From JALHVH01 sp964585685 (GTDB taxonomy: Bacteria > Acidobacteriota > Aminicenantia > Aminicenantales > Saccharicenantaceae), in assembly GCA_964585685.1 (NCBI GenBank), contig CAZPEP010000044.1:26669-90668 (forward strand): a stretch of 64,000 nt of DNA, given 5' to 3'. Shown one piece after another: positions 1-7,745 of the stretch. The translations under genes and the position numbers were made by a program. The stretch's first letter is position 1. Each line of letters begins with the position of its first letter. The notes under the pieces are model-generated. The model did not search any database and was not told where the DNA came from. It worked only from the letters and a program-made list of their open reading frames with translations.

Positions 1-168
1 AACCGGATGCTCTGGGAGAGCGATCCCGTCCACCGCCAGGCCCCCGGCGAAGCGCCTTTCAGCTTCAAGGGGCTCCTCGAGGAGACACCGCCGAGCACCG
101 AATTCAACAGGGATATCTGGCGGTGGCTCGGCCAAAAGCTGATCAAGGCGTCCAGGCCGCGGGCTTAG
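1..168 (+). CDS. C-terminal end of an unidentified protein (partial)
   Basis: An open frame runs from the first base of the window to TAG at 166-168, giving 55 residues. It is rich in charged and aromatic residues (for example WESDPVHRQ and WRWLGQKLI) and ends in a basic tail. No upstream start is available. I do not recognise the family. It is followed by a promoter, so it closes the preceding transcription unit. Confidence 0.5.
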   Translation, partial: NRMLWESDPVHRQAPGEAPFSFKGLLEETPPSTEFNRDIWRWLGQKLIKASRPRA

Positions 169-200
169 GGAACCGGATCGAGACCTCCGCGCCCCGCGCC

Positions 201-229
201 TTGACAATACACTATTATTATTATAGGAT
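201..229 (+). promoter_or_regulatory. Sigma-70 promoter for the first parvulin lipoprotein
   Basis: TTGACA at 201-206 and TAGGAT at 224-229 with a 17-base spacer, in an AT-rich stretch inside otherwise GC-rich DNA. The predicted transcription start is near 236, leaving an unusually long leader of about 205 bases before the gene at 441. Confidence 0.6.
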
Positions 230-235
230 ATAGGA

Positions 236-440
236 AGATTTAACGAAAGGAGCTCTCATGAAGCGTTTCCTGATTCCGAGAGTATCGCACTGTAAAAGCG
301 GCTGCTTGCCGCCCTCCCGAGCAAGAGGCTAAAAGGCTCGCCCGAGAGAGGGCCTGATCCAACCGACGCCTCGGTTGCAAACAGATCCTCAATATGGTTA
401 ACTCTCTTTCCGCCTCTAATGGGCTTAAAAGGAGATCAAG
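236..440 (+). promoter_or_regulatory. Long, probably structured 5' leader
   Basis: The roughly 205-base leader can fold into several helices: GCGGC/GCCGC at 298-312 (5-base loop), GAGC/GCTC enclosed by CCCTC/GAGGG across about 312-352, and AACCGA/TCGGTT at 361-376 (4-base loop). A 24-codon open frame with a good Shine-Dalgarno sequence (GAAAGGAG) lies inside it at 258-332. No U-run terminator follows the hairpins, and I could not match it to a known riboswitch class. A cis-regulatory leader or attenuator is inferred from length and folding only. Confidence 0.35.
258..332 (+). CDS. Possible 24-residue leader peptide
   Basis: ATG at 258 sits 5 bases after the ribosome site GAAAGGAG (245-252) and reads 24 codons to TAA at 330-332. 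The peptide starts MKRF, as the second parvulin lipoprotein does, and contains two cysteines (HCKSGC). It could be a translated upstream ORF, or the decayed start of a third lipoprotein copy. Beyond the first four residues there is no resemblance to the parvulins, so function is unknown. Confidence 0.25.
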   Translation: MKRFLIPRVSHCKSGCLPPSRARG

Positions 441-1454
441 ATGAAGAGGATACCGGTTTTATTGCTTGTTTTCGCATTCCTTTTCCCGAGCTGTAACCGT
501 AAGGCCGAAAAAATGGTGCTCAAGGATGGCACCCCGGCCTTCAAGCTTGCCAGGGACCTGGCGGTCAAGATCCCCATGCTTGATCCCGTGGAGAATAATG
601 TCCTCATCCGGACCCGGAAGTTTGACATAACGACCGGCGAGACCATACAGGTCCTCCTGGGGAACTTCGGGAATCAAACCGAACAGCTCAAGGAGTTCGA
701 CTCTATTCAACTGAGGGAGTCCATCGAGACCGCCGCCGTCGAGCTCGCCGAGAAAAAACTCCTGCTCCAAGAAGCCGAGAGGGCCAAGGTGTTCGTCGAC
801 CCCGCTGTCCTGGACGAGGTCATTAAGGCTGAACACGAGCGGCTCGGCGGCAAAGAGAAGTTCCTGGAGTCTCTAAAGACGATCGAAGTCGATGCCGAAA
901 CCATCATGAAGAGCCTTGCGGAACAGGTCCGGATAGATGCCTTCTTGGAGAAGACGCTGAACAAGAACGTTACCGTCACGGCTGAAGAAGTGGCCAGGAC
1001 CTACGGAGAGGACCTGACGGCTTCCGTCCGCCACATCCTCCTTCTGACACAGGGAAAGACAGGGCCGGAAAAGACTAAAATCCGGAAGCGGATGGCGGGG
1101 ATCCTGGCCAGGGCCCGATCCGGGGAGGACTTCGCTGAGCTGGCGAAACAGTACTCCGAAGAGCCGGGCAGCAAGGAGAGCGGGGGCATGTATGCGGTCC
1201 TCCGCGGGATTACGGACAAGGCCTTTGAGGATGCCGCCTTCTCCGTTCCGATCGGCCAGATTAGCGACATCGTGGAAACGACCTATGGGTATCACATCCT
1301 CCAGATCATCAGCCGGGAGAAAGAGACCCGACCGTTTGACGAGGTCAAGGGCGAGATCGAAAAGCGTATCGCCGGGAGAAAGCGAAAAGTGATCTTGGAC
1401 ACCTTCCTGACAAAAATAAGGGACAAAGCAGGATTCAAGACCGTGGGCTTCTGA
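441..1454 (+). CDS. Parvulin-type (PpiC) peptidyl-prolyl isomerase lipoprotein, copy 1
   Basis: Predicted periplasmic, lipid-anchored prolyl isomerase/chaperone of the SurA/PrsA class, 337 residues. A signal peptide ends in a lipobox with the acylated Cys at residue 18 (LFPSC). A helical SurA-N-like region covers about residues 30-190. A rotamase (parvulin) domain follows at about 195-295, starting at VRHILLLTQGKT and containing the YGYHILQI strand. Start ATG 441 has AAAGGAGA just upstream. Its paralogue at 2995 is nearly the same length and shares domain order, lipobox position and the C-terminal GFKTVGF. This copy has lost the usual FGRG turn in the parvulin domain (GGMYAVLRGITD instead), so it may act more as a chaperone than an isomerase. 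Likely job: folding of exported or outer-membrane proteins. Confidence 0.85.
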   Translation: MKRIPVLLLVFAFLFPSCNRKAEKMVLKDGTPAFKLARDLAVKIPMLDPVENNVLIRTRKFDITTGETIQVLLGNFGNQTEQLKEFDSIQLRESIETAAVELAEKKLLLQEAERAKVFVDPAVLDEVIKAEHERLGGKEKFLESLKTIEVDAETIMKSLAEQVRIDAFLEKTLNKNVTVTAEEVARTYGEDLTASVRHILLLTQGKTGPEKTKIRKRMAGILARARSGEDFAELAKQYSEEPGSKESGGMYAVLRGITDKAFEDAAFSVPIGQISDIVETTYGYHILQIISREKETRPFDEVKGEIEKRIAGRKRKVILDTFLTKIRDKAGFKTVGF

Positions 1455-1545
1455 TCCCGCACGTCCGTTCTCCATCCCGGGAAGATGACTTCCGGACTTG
1501 AACGTCCCGGCGGACGTTTATGTTTCTCTGTCCCGCGGATTCGAA

Positions 1546-1574
1546 TTGACAGCCGCGGGGCCGACCTCTACAAT
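1546..1574 (+). promoter_or_regulatory. Consensus sigma-70 promoter for the dehydrogenase gene
   Basis: TTGACA at 1546-1551 and TACAAT at 1569-1574 with a 17-base spacer, close to perfect. Transcription should start near 1581, about 150 bases before the ATG at 1734. The rest of the 1455-1733 gap holds no convincing gene. Its first 30 or so bases resemble the sequence downstream of the second parvulin copy. Confidence 0.7.
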
Positions 1575-1733
1575 GACACCGTGACCACCGCTAGGTTCCG
1601 CCGCCCCCCGACATCCGAAGGCATCCACGCGCACCTCGTCGGCTACGTCAACCTCTTCAGCGGGCTGTAATCCCAATTCGGCCCATCCCCGTCCCACCAG
1701 CGGCTCACCCCCATATTCGCTGAAGGAGGCATC

Positions 1734-2876
1734 ATGAAAAAGATCGTCGTGTTAGGCTCGGGCCTGGTCGGCGGCCCGATAGCCCTCGACCTCGCCAAGG
1801 ATAAGGATTTCAAGGTCACTGTCGTCGATATCGATGCCCAAGCTCTGGCTCGGGTCAAGAAGACCAGGGGCGTCACCGCCATCCAGGAAGATCTTTCGGA
1901 CGCGAAGATCGTCCGAAGGATCGTCCAGAAGCACGACATGGTCGTCAGCGCCGTACCCGGCTTCATGGGCTTCAAAACCCTCCAGACCGTTCTCGAAGCC
2001 GGCAGGACCGTGGTCGACATCGCGTTCTTCCCCGAGGACGCGTTCGAACTGGACGCCCTCGCCCGGAAGAACGACGTCACCGCCGTCGTGGACTGCGGCG
2101 TCGCCCCCGGCATGAGCAACATCCTCGCCGCCCACGCCTGCCAGAAGCTCGACGAGCCCGCAAGCATCACGATCTACGTCGGCGGCCTGCCCGAGGTCCG
2201 GGAGTGGCCCTATGAATACAAGGCTGTCTTCTCCCCGGCCGACGTCATCGAAGAATACGTCCGGCCGGCCCGCTACATAGAGAACGGGCAGATGGTGATC
2301 CGCCCCGCCCTGTCCGACCCCGAGCTCATGAACTTCCCGGTCGTCGGGACCCTCGAGGCCTTCAACACGGACGGCCTGCGCACCCTGGCCAGGACCCTTG
2401 ACGTCCCCAACATGAAGGAGAAGACCCTCCGCTACCCCGGCCACATCGAGAAGATGGCCGTCCTGAGGGAGACGGGCTTCTTCGAAACCCGGGAGATCGA
2501 GATCAATGGAGCCCGCATCCGCCCGGTCGATTTCACGGCGAAGCTCCTCTTCCCGAAATGGAAGCTTCATGAAGGCGAGGTTGACCTCACCGTCATGAGG
2601 GTCCTCGTCGAAGGCCGGAAGAAGGGCCGGTCCGTCAGCATGACCTACGACCTCTTCGACCGCTATGACGAAGCGACCGGCGTCCATTCCATGGCCCGGA
2701 CGACCGGCTACACGGCCACTGTGGCGGCCCGCATGATCGCCCGCGGCCTGTTCGTCCGCAAGGGCGTCTCGGCCCCCGAATCCATCGGCCAGGTCCCCGA
2801 ATGCGTGAAGTTCATGCTGGACGGGCTGAAGGAGCGCGGCATCGTCTATCACGAAACCGTCGTGACGTGCAAATGA
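1734..2876 (+). CDS. Saccharopine dehydrogenase-family oxidoreductase, lysine 6-dehydrogenase-like
   Basis: 380 residues. An N-terminal Rossmann fold begins at the first codons, with the dinucleotide-binding glycines VVLGSGLVGG (residues 5-14) and an acidic residue ending the second strand (VVDID). The catalytic/C-terminal half contains DCGVAPGMSN, seen in saccharopine and lysine 6-dehydrogenase relatives. Length and architecture fit the compact NAD(P)-dependent lysine dehydrogenase type, which oxidises the epsilon-amino group of lysine, better than the longer fungal saccharopine reductases. Substrate is inferred. AAGGAGG at 1723-1729 fixes the start. It sits alone between two duplicated parvulin genes with its own promoter. 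Confidence 0.8.
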   Translation: MKKIVVLGSGLVGGPIALDLAKDKDFKVTVVDIDAQALARVKKTRGVTAIQEDLSDAKIVRRIVQKHDMVVSAVPGFMGFKTLQTVLEAGRTVVDIAFFPEDAFELDALARKNDVTAVVDCGVAPGMSNILAAHACQKLDEPASITIYVGGLPEVREWPYEYKAVFSPADVIEEYVRPARYIENGQMVIRPALSDPELMNFPVVGTLEAFNTDGLRTLARTLDVPNMKEKTLRYPGHIEKMAVLRETGFFETREIEINGARIRPVDFTAKLLFPKWKLHEGEVDLTVMRVLVEGRKKGRSVSMTYDLFDRYDEATGVHSMARTTGYTATVAARMIARGLFVRKGVSAPESIGQVPECVKFMLDGLKERGIVYHETVVTCK

Positions 2877-2930
2877 CGTGTAAATAAGGAGCGAGATAGG
2901 CGAGACGAGTCGTCGGGCGGGACGGGGCAT

Positions 2931-2959
2931 TTGAATATGGACACGCGATGTGGTTTAAT
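2931..2959 (+). promoter_or_regulatory. Sigma-70 promoter for the second parvulin gene
   Basis: TTGAAT at 2931-2936 and TTTAAT at 2954-2959, 17-base spacer. Predicted start near 2966 gives a leader of about 29 bases with AAGGAGA before the ATG, in contrast to the 205-base leader of copy 1. Confidence 0.6.
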
Positions 2960-2994
2960 ATCTATCCGATTCCAGCGGCTTCAAGGAGACAATG

Positions 2995-4011
2995 ATGAAG
3001 AGATTCGCGGCATTATCGCTCGCCTTGGCGTTCCTCCTCCCGGGTTGCGCTCGGAAGGCCGAGAACGTCGGGCTCAAGGAAGGAACGCCGGCTTTCCAGC
3101 TGGCCAAGGACCTTTCAGCCAAGGTCCCCTCGCTCGACCCGGCAGCCAACAACGTCCTCGTCAGGACTAAAAGGTTCAACGTCACCACCGGGGATGTCCT
3201 CCTGGCTCTCCGGGACAACGCGGGAACCCAGACCGCCCGGCTCAAGGACCTCGAAATCGCCCAGCTGAAATCGGTCATCGAGCGCACCGCCATTCAGTTC
3301 GCAGAGAAGGAGCTCCTGCTCAACGAGGCCATAAAGGCCAAGACCGCCGCTCCAGCCGGGTATCTGGAGAACACCCTCAAAGCCGAGTATGAACAGGCCG
3401 GCGGGGAACAAAAGTTTCTCGACAACCTGAAGGCGAACGAGCTCGACATCGAACATATCAAGAAGAGCTTCGGTGAGCAGATCCTTATCAACGCCTTCCT
3501 TGAATCCAAGCTGTCCAAGGAAATCGCCGTCGCTCCCGAGGACGTCGCCAAGGCCTACGCGGAGGATAGGACAGCCTCCGTCCGGCACATCCTCCTGCTG
3601 ACGCAGGGGAAGACGGACACCGAGAAGACCGAGGCCCGCAAGAAGATCGAGGAGATCCTCGCCAAGGCCAAGGCCGGCGAGGATTTCGCCGCCTTGGCCA
3701 AGCAGTACTCCGAGGACCCGGGGTCCAAGGAAAACGGCGGCCTGTACGAGAATTTCGGCCGCGGGGCCATGGTCAAGCCGTTTGAGGACGCCGCCTTCTC
3801 AGTTCCCGTCGGGGAGCTCAGCGGAATCGTGGAAACGACTTACGGCTACCACCTCCTGAAGATCGTCGACCGCAAGAAGGAGACCCGCGCGCTGGACGAG
3901 GCCAAGGGCGAGATCGAAGCGCAGCTCAAGCAGGGGAAACAGCAGGGGGCTTACACGTCCTTTATGACGAAGCTAAAGGAGAAAGCCGGCTTCAAGACCG
4001 TGGGCTTCTGA
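2995..4011 (+). CDS. Parvulin-type (PpiC) peptidyl-prolyl isomerase lipoprotein, copy 2
   Basis: 338 residues from ATG 2995. This start is preferred over the adjacent ATG 2992 because AAGGAGA is better spaced and copy 1 aligns from the same residue. The lipobox Cys is at residue 18 (LLPGC). A helical chaperone segment is followed by a parvulin domain at about 195-295 that keeps the canonical ENFGRGAMVKPFEDAAF stretch and YGYHLLKI. It is close to copy 1 throughout, including the ending GFKTVGF and the first bases after the stop, so a recent tandem duplication is likely. Expected role: prolyl isomerase/chaperone anchored in the envelope. Confidence 0.88.
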   Translation: MKRFAALSLALAFLLPGCARKAENVGLKEGTPAFQLAKDLSAKVPSLDPAANNVLVRTKRFNVTTGDVLLALRDNAGTQTARLKDLEIAQLKSVIERTAIQFAEKELLLNEAIKAKTAAPAGYLENTLKAEYEQAGGEQKFLDNLKANELDIEHIKKSFGEQILINAFLESKLSKEIAVAPEDVAKAYAEDRTASVRHILLLTQGKTDTEKTEARKKIEEILAKAKAGEDFAALAKQYSEDPGSKENGGLYENFGRGAMVKPFEDAAFSVPVGELSGIVETTYGYHLLKIVDRKKETRALDEAKGEIEAQLKQGKQQGAYTSFMTKLKEKAGFKTVGF

Positions 4012-4055
4012 TCCCGGACGTTCGTTCGTTTTCCGGCGTGAAAAATCTCCCGGCC

Positions 4056-4084
4056 TTGAACGGGTCCGGCGATAGGACTATCAT
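4056..4084 (+). promoter_or_regulatory. Promoter giving a leaderless uppP transcript
   Basis: TTGAAC at 4056-4061 and TATCAT at 4079-4084, 17-base spacer. Counting seven bases past the -10 box lands on 4091, the A of the uppP start codon. No Shine-Dalgarno sequence is present. Confidence 0.55.
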
Positions 4085-4090
4085 CGGCCC

Positions 4091-4867
4091 ATGGATCTGC
4101 TGACGATTGCCTTGCTGGCCCTGATCCAAGGGATCACCGAGTTTCTGCCGGTGTCCTCGTCCGGCCACTTGGTCATCGCCCAGCATTTTCTTTCCTGGAA
4201 TCGGGACAACGTCCTTCTCGACGCGACGCTCCATCTCGGGACGGCGGCCGCCATCGTCTGGGTGTTCCGGAACGACATCCGGACGCTCGTCGCGGGCCTC
4301 TTCTCGCGGGACGCAGCGAAGAAGCGGGACTCTTTCCGCACCTCGGCGTTCCTGGCCCTCGGGACGATCCCGGCCGCGGCGGCGGGACTGGCCTTCAAGG
4401 GTTTCTTCGAACGGATGTTCCTCGACCCCCGGACGACGGGAGCCCTGTTCTTCGTTACGGCGGCCTTCCTCTTCGCCTCCGCCCTGCGAAAAAGGCTGTC
4501 CGCCCCGCTCAATGCCCGGAAAGCGGCCGCGATCGGATTCGCCCAAGCCCTGGCCATCTTGCCCGGCGTGTCCCGTTCTGGTACGACGATCAGCACCGCG
4601 CTCCTGCTCGGAACGGAAAGAAAGGAAGCCGGGCGCTTCTCCTTTCTCCTGGGGCTGCCGGTCATCTTCGGGGCCGCCCTCCTGGAGCTGCGGGGGGTGT
4701 CCGCAACGTCCCTGCCCCCCGGGTTGTTCCTCGCAGCGTTCGCCATCAGCCTCGCCGTCGGCGTCATCGCCCTGAAGCTGCTGCTTGGTTTCATCGACCG
4801 CGGCAAGCTCCATTATTTCGGATATTATCTGGTCGCGCTAGGGGTCGCCTGCCTCGTTTTCTTATGA
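4091..4867 (+). CDS. uppP: Undecaprenyl-diphosphatase
   Basis: Integral membrane phosphatase (BacA/UppP family, 258 residues) that recycles undecaprenyl diphosphate to the monophosphate carrier used for peptidoglycan and surface polysaccharides. Both family signatures are visible: GITEFLPVSSSGHL near residues 14-27, with the catalytic Glu and Ser/His region, and PGVSRSGTT near residue 157. Several hydrophobic helices fill the rest. The predicted transcript begins at the ATG. It probably supports the large glycan gene content of this window. A gap of 24 bases separates it from the next gene. Confidence 0.93.
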   Translation: MDLLTIALLALIQGITEFLPVSSSGHLVIAQHFLSWNRDNVLLDATLHLGTAAAIVWVFRNDIRTLVAGLFSRDAAKKRDSFRTSAFLALGTIPAAAAGLAFKGFFERMFLDPRTTGALFFVTAAFLFASALRKRLSAPLNARKAAAIGFAQALAILPGVSRSGTTISTALLLGTERKEAGRFSFLLGLPVIFGAALLELRGVSATSLPPGLFLAAFAISLAVGVIALKLLLGFIDRGKLHYFGYYLVALGVACLVFL

Positions 4868-4891
4868 ACGGCCCCGGGGCGATGGCATGAC

Positions 4892-5944
4892 ATGAAAAGG
4901 CTATTCGGCATTCTCGCCGCCGTGATCGTCGCCACGCCCCTCGCGGCCGGAACGACCCGACCCGTCCGCGACGACGTCGGCTTCTGTTGGAACCCTGCCG
5001 GCATGGCCCGGCTCGTAGTATACCTGGACTCCCGGGACAAGGACGGCTTTCCCGGCGAGGGGCTGGTCGCGGCCATCGCGCCCCACGACGATTACCTCTA
5101 CGCGGGACGTATCTATCATCCGCTCTTCAAGACCCTCCGGGCGAAGGAAGTCGTCATCTTCGGCGTCACGCACGGCGCGGTCCGTAAGGAGATCGGCGAC
5201 CCCCACGGCGTCCTCATTCTCGAAGGATACGACGCGTTTCCGGGGCTGACGAAACCGATCGGGATCTCAGGGCTCCGGGAGCGCATCAAGGCCCGTCTGG
5301 ACAAGGACATGTTTTTGGTCAGCGACAGGGCCCACGAGCTCGAGCACTCCATCGAAGCGCTCCTGCCCTTCCTCCAGTACTACAACCCGGACGTGAAGAT
5401 CACACCCATTATGGTCGCGCCCATGCCGTACGACAGGATGGACACGGTCGCGACAAAGCTGGCCGCCGTCATCGCGGGGTACATCAAGGAAAAGGGTCTG
5501 GTCCCCGGAAAGGACATCGCCTTCCTCATCTCCTCGGACGGCAACCATTATGGGAAGGATTTCGATAACTCCCCGTTCGGCGAGGGGGCCGAGGCCTGGG
5601 AAAAGGCGACTGCCCTCGACCGTCATCTCATCGCAAGCTACCTCACAGGTCCGATGGATGCGGCCAAGATCGAGGGGCTAACGAAAGAGCTCTGGGGCGA
5701 GACCTATATCGATTACAGGAACACCTACTGGTGCGGCAAATATTCCGTCCCCTTCGGGCTCCTCGCCGCGGAGAAGATCGTCGCCCTGGCAGCGAACAAG
5801 AAGCTCTCGGGAACGCTTTTCCGTTATTCGGACACCTACAGCGAGGGCGCCATCCCGCTCACCAAGACGGGAATGGGTACGACCGCTCCCTTCTCCCTGC
5901 GCCACTGGGTCAGTTTCTGTTCGATCGGCTATGGCGTCGAATAG
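4892..5944 (+). CDS. Exported MEMO-family protein (AmmeMemoRadiSam system protein B-like)
   Basis: 350 residues. The MEMO fold, related to extradiol dioxygenases, is recognisable from IAPHDDYLYAGRIYHPLF (about residues 52-69), VVIFGVTHGA, the ELEHSIEALLPFL segment and LISSDGNHYG, which supply the likely metal-site His/Asp residues. Unlike typical cytoplasmic MEMO proteins it starts with a clear signal peptide (MKRLFGILAAVIVATPLAAG), so it is probably periplasmic. The radical SAM and AMMECR1 partners of the AmmeMemoRadiSam set are not in this window. The reaction is unknown. It probably shares the uppP transcript. Confidence 0.8.
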   Translation: MKRLFGILAAVIVATPLAAGTTRPVRDDVGFCWNPAGMARLVVYLDSRDKDGFPGEGLVAAIAPHDDYLYAGRIYHPLFKTLRAKEVVIFGVTHGAVRKEIGDPHGVLILEGYDAFPGLTKPIGISGLRERIKARLDKDMFLVSDRAHELEHSIEALLPFLQYYNPDVKITPIMVAPMPYDRMDTVATKLAAVIAGYIKEKGLVPGKDIAFLISSDGNHYGKDFDNSPFGEGAEAWEKATALDRHLIASYLTGPMDAAKIEGLTKELWGETYIDYRNTYWCGKYSVPFGLLAAEKIVALAANKKLSGTLFRYSDTYSEGAIPLTKTGMGTTAPFSLRHWVSFCSIGYGVE

Positions 5945-5979
5945 AGCCCCGGGAGGACGGCGGCGAGACAGGCCAGCCC

Positions 5980-6468
5980 TCAACGCCGAGACGCGGCGGC
6001 CTTGATCCTGTCGATGAGGCTCGAGCTGGAGTGCCCGTCGAGATAGGGTACGATGACGACCCTACCGCCGGCGGCCTCGACCTCGGCCCGGCCCACCACC
6101 CGGTCGGGGCCCCAATCTCCGCCCTTGACCAGGACGTCGGGCAGGAGCTCGGCGACGATCTTCCGGGGCGTCGGCTCCACGAACCATGTCACGTAGTCAA
6201 CGTCCGCGAAGGCGGACAGGACCTCGAGCCTCTCGCGGAGCGGAAAAACGGGGCGCGCCCGCCCCTTGAGCCTTCGGATCGAGGCGTCCGTATTCAGGGC
6301 AACGATGAGGACGTCCCCTTTCTCCCGGGCTTTGCGAAAGAGTCGGACATGCCCGGCATGCATGAGGTCGAAACAACCGTTCGTGAAGACAACCGTCTTC
6401 CCCTTCCTCTTGAGCGCCAACCGGATGGGGAGGAGCTCGCGACGGCTCTTGATCTTGGGGTTTCTCAC
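5980..6468 (-). CDS. rfaE2: D-glycero-beta-D-manno-heptose 1-phosphate adenylyltransferase (stand-alone)
   Basis: 162-residue nucleotidyltransferase of the HldE C-terminal type, which activates heptose 1-phosphate with ATP to ADP-heptose for LPS core. Visible motifs are FTNGCFDLMHAGH (HxGH nucleotide binding) and LLPDVLVKGGDW, typical of this family. The kinase half of HldE is absent, so a separate kinase (HldA type) is expected elsewhere. Start GTG 6468 overlaps the TGA of the ABC ATPase gene by 4 bases (GTGA), which fixes the start and implies coupled translation. Longer upstream readings of the frame lie inside the ATPase gene. Confidence 0.85.
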   Translation of the reverse strand: MRNPKIKSRRELLPIRLALKRKGKTVVFTNGCFDLMHAGHVRLFRKAREKGDVLIVALNTDASIRRLKGRARPVFPLRERLEVLSAFADVDYVTWFVEPTPRKIVAELLPDVLVKGGDWGPDRVVGRAEVEAAGGRVVIVPYLDGHSSSSLIDRIKAAASRR

Positions 6469-7745
6469 GGCCGCTTCTTGCCCGGGGACCCCATCTCGAC
6501 CGTCGGGCTGAAGGTCCACTCGTGCGGCAGACGGGCGATGCCGACGTCCTTGGTGGGGGAGGAAACCAGGAACGAATAGAGGTTCTGATGATAGTCGTAG
6601 GGATAGCCGTCCCTCTTGTGAACGGCCACGTCGAGGTAGTACGTCCCGTTGATCAGGTTGAGCTTCCCGATCCGGAACTCGACCCGCCCCTCGCCGCCGA
6701 TGCGCACGGGCTCCAGGTCCTCGAGATGCGTGTTGGTCCCGTAGCAGGAGATGCCCTGGGAGTTGAAGATCCCGACCCCGAAGACGAAATCCGACGCCGG
6801 GGAAGGCGCAGCGACATCCATCTCGATGACCAGGCCCTCGTCCGGAGAAAAGACGTGCTTCGGCTGGCCCTGGAGGTTCCGGAGGGTCACCTTGCGGATC
6901 TCGATCTCGCGTCCCCCCCATCGGTTCTCGCGCCGCTCGTCACCGCTGCCCTCGGAGGTGGCCGCGCCCTCGATCTTCTTCTCGAAGGCCTTTTCCTGCT
7001 TCACGGTGACGTCCTGGAGGTAGGCGTCAACAATCCTTTTCGGCTCGCCGGCGGCCGCCACGCGGCCGTTCTTGAGCCAGACGACCCGGTCGCAGATCTT
7101 CTCCACGGTGGCCAGATCGTGGCTGACGAAGAGGATGGTCTTCTTCCGGCGGCGGAAGTCGTCGATCCGGTCGAGGCACTTGGGGATGAAGGAGGCGTCG
7201 CCGACGGCCAGGACCTCGTCGATGAGGAGGATCTCCGGATTGACGTTGATGGCCACGGAGAAGCCGAGCCGCATGTACATCCCGGAGCTATAGGTCTTGA
7301 CGGGGGCGTCGATGAAGTCCTCGAGCTCGGCGAACCGGACGATCTCATCGAACTTCTCGTTGATCTCTTTCTTGGTCAGACCCAGCATGATGCCGTTGAT
7401 GAAGACGTTCTCCCGGCCGGTGATCTCGGGGTGGAACCCGGCGCCGAGCTCGATGAGAGCCGAGACCTTGCCCACCGTGGCGACCCGGCCGGAGCTCGGC
7501 TTGGCGATCCCGGCCACGATCTTGAGCATCGTGCTTTTGCCCGAGCCGTTCTCTCCGATGAGCCCGAAGGTCCGGCCCTTTTCGACATTGAAACTGACGC
7601 CGTCAAGGGCGGTCACCAGCTCGTCCCCTTTGATGGATCCGATCAGGTCGCCCTTGACCATTGCGCTCTTGAACGTCTGGAAGCGGTGCCGGGCGGAATA
7701 TTTCTGGTAGAAGCGGGAAACGTTGTCGACCTCGATGGCATACAC
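6465..7745 (-). CDS. wzt: Polysaccharide ABC exporter ATPase with Wzt-type C-terminal domain
   Basis: 426 residues. N-terminal ABC ATPase: Walker A GENGSGKST near residue 65, signature YSSGMYMRLGF near 150, Walker B EILLIDEVLAVGD. A C-terminal beta-rich domain of about 150 residues matches the Wzt carbohydrate-binding type that recognises the finished O-antigen terminus before export. Start GTG 7745 follows immediately after the TGA of the permease gene; a nearby ATG is out of frame. With the permease it should form the transporter that flips undecaprenyl-linked glycan across the inner membrane. Confidence 0.88.
   Translation of the reverse strand: MYAIEVDNVSRFYQKYSARHRFQTFKSAMVKGDLIGSIKGDELVTALDGVSFNVEKGRTFGLIGENGSGKSTMLKIVAGIAKPSSGRVATVGKVSALIELGAGFHPEITGRENVFINGIMLGLTKKEINEKFDEIVRFAELEDFIDAPVKTYSSGMYMRLGFSVAINVNPEILLIDEVLAVGDASFIPKCLDRIDDFRRRKKTILFVSHDLATVEKICDRVVWLKNGRVAAAGEPKRIVDAYLQDVTVKQEKAFEKKIEGAATSEGSGDERRENRWGGREIEIRKVTLRNLQGQPKHVFSPDEGLVIEMDVAAPSPASDFVFGVGIFNSQGISCYGTNTHLEDLEPVRIGGEGRVEFRIGKLNLINGTYYLDVAVHKRDGYPYDYHQNLYSFLVSSPTKDVGIARLPHEWTFSPTVEMGSPGKKRP

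Noticed and set aside
258..332. Third parvulin copy
   Set aside because: Similarity is limited to MKRF and a ribosome site; nothing after that aligns with either lipoprotein.
258..400. Known riboswitch (GAGAGTA resembling a folate-type motif)
   Set aside because: Only seven bases match; the conserved core and pairing of that class are absent, and the downstream gene is unrelated.
1485..1670. 61-codon ORF in the gap before the dehydrogenase gene
   Set aside because: It contains a near-perfect promoter (1546-1574), has no ribosome site and no resemblance to a protein family.
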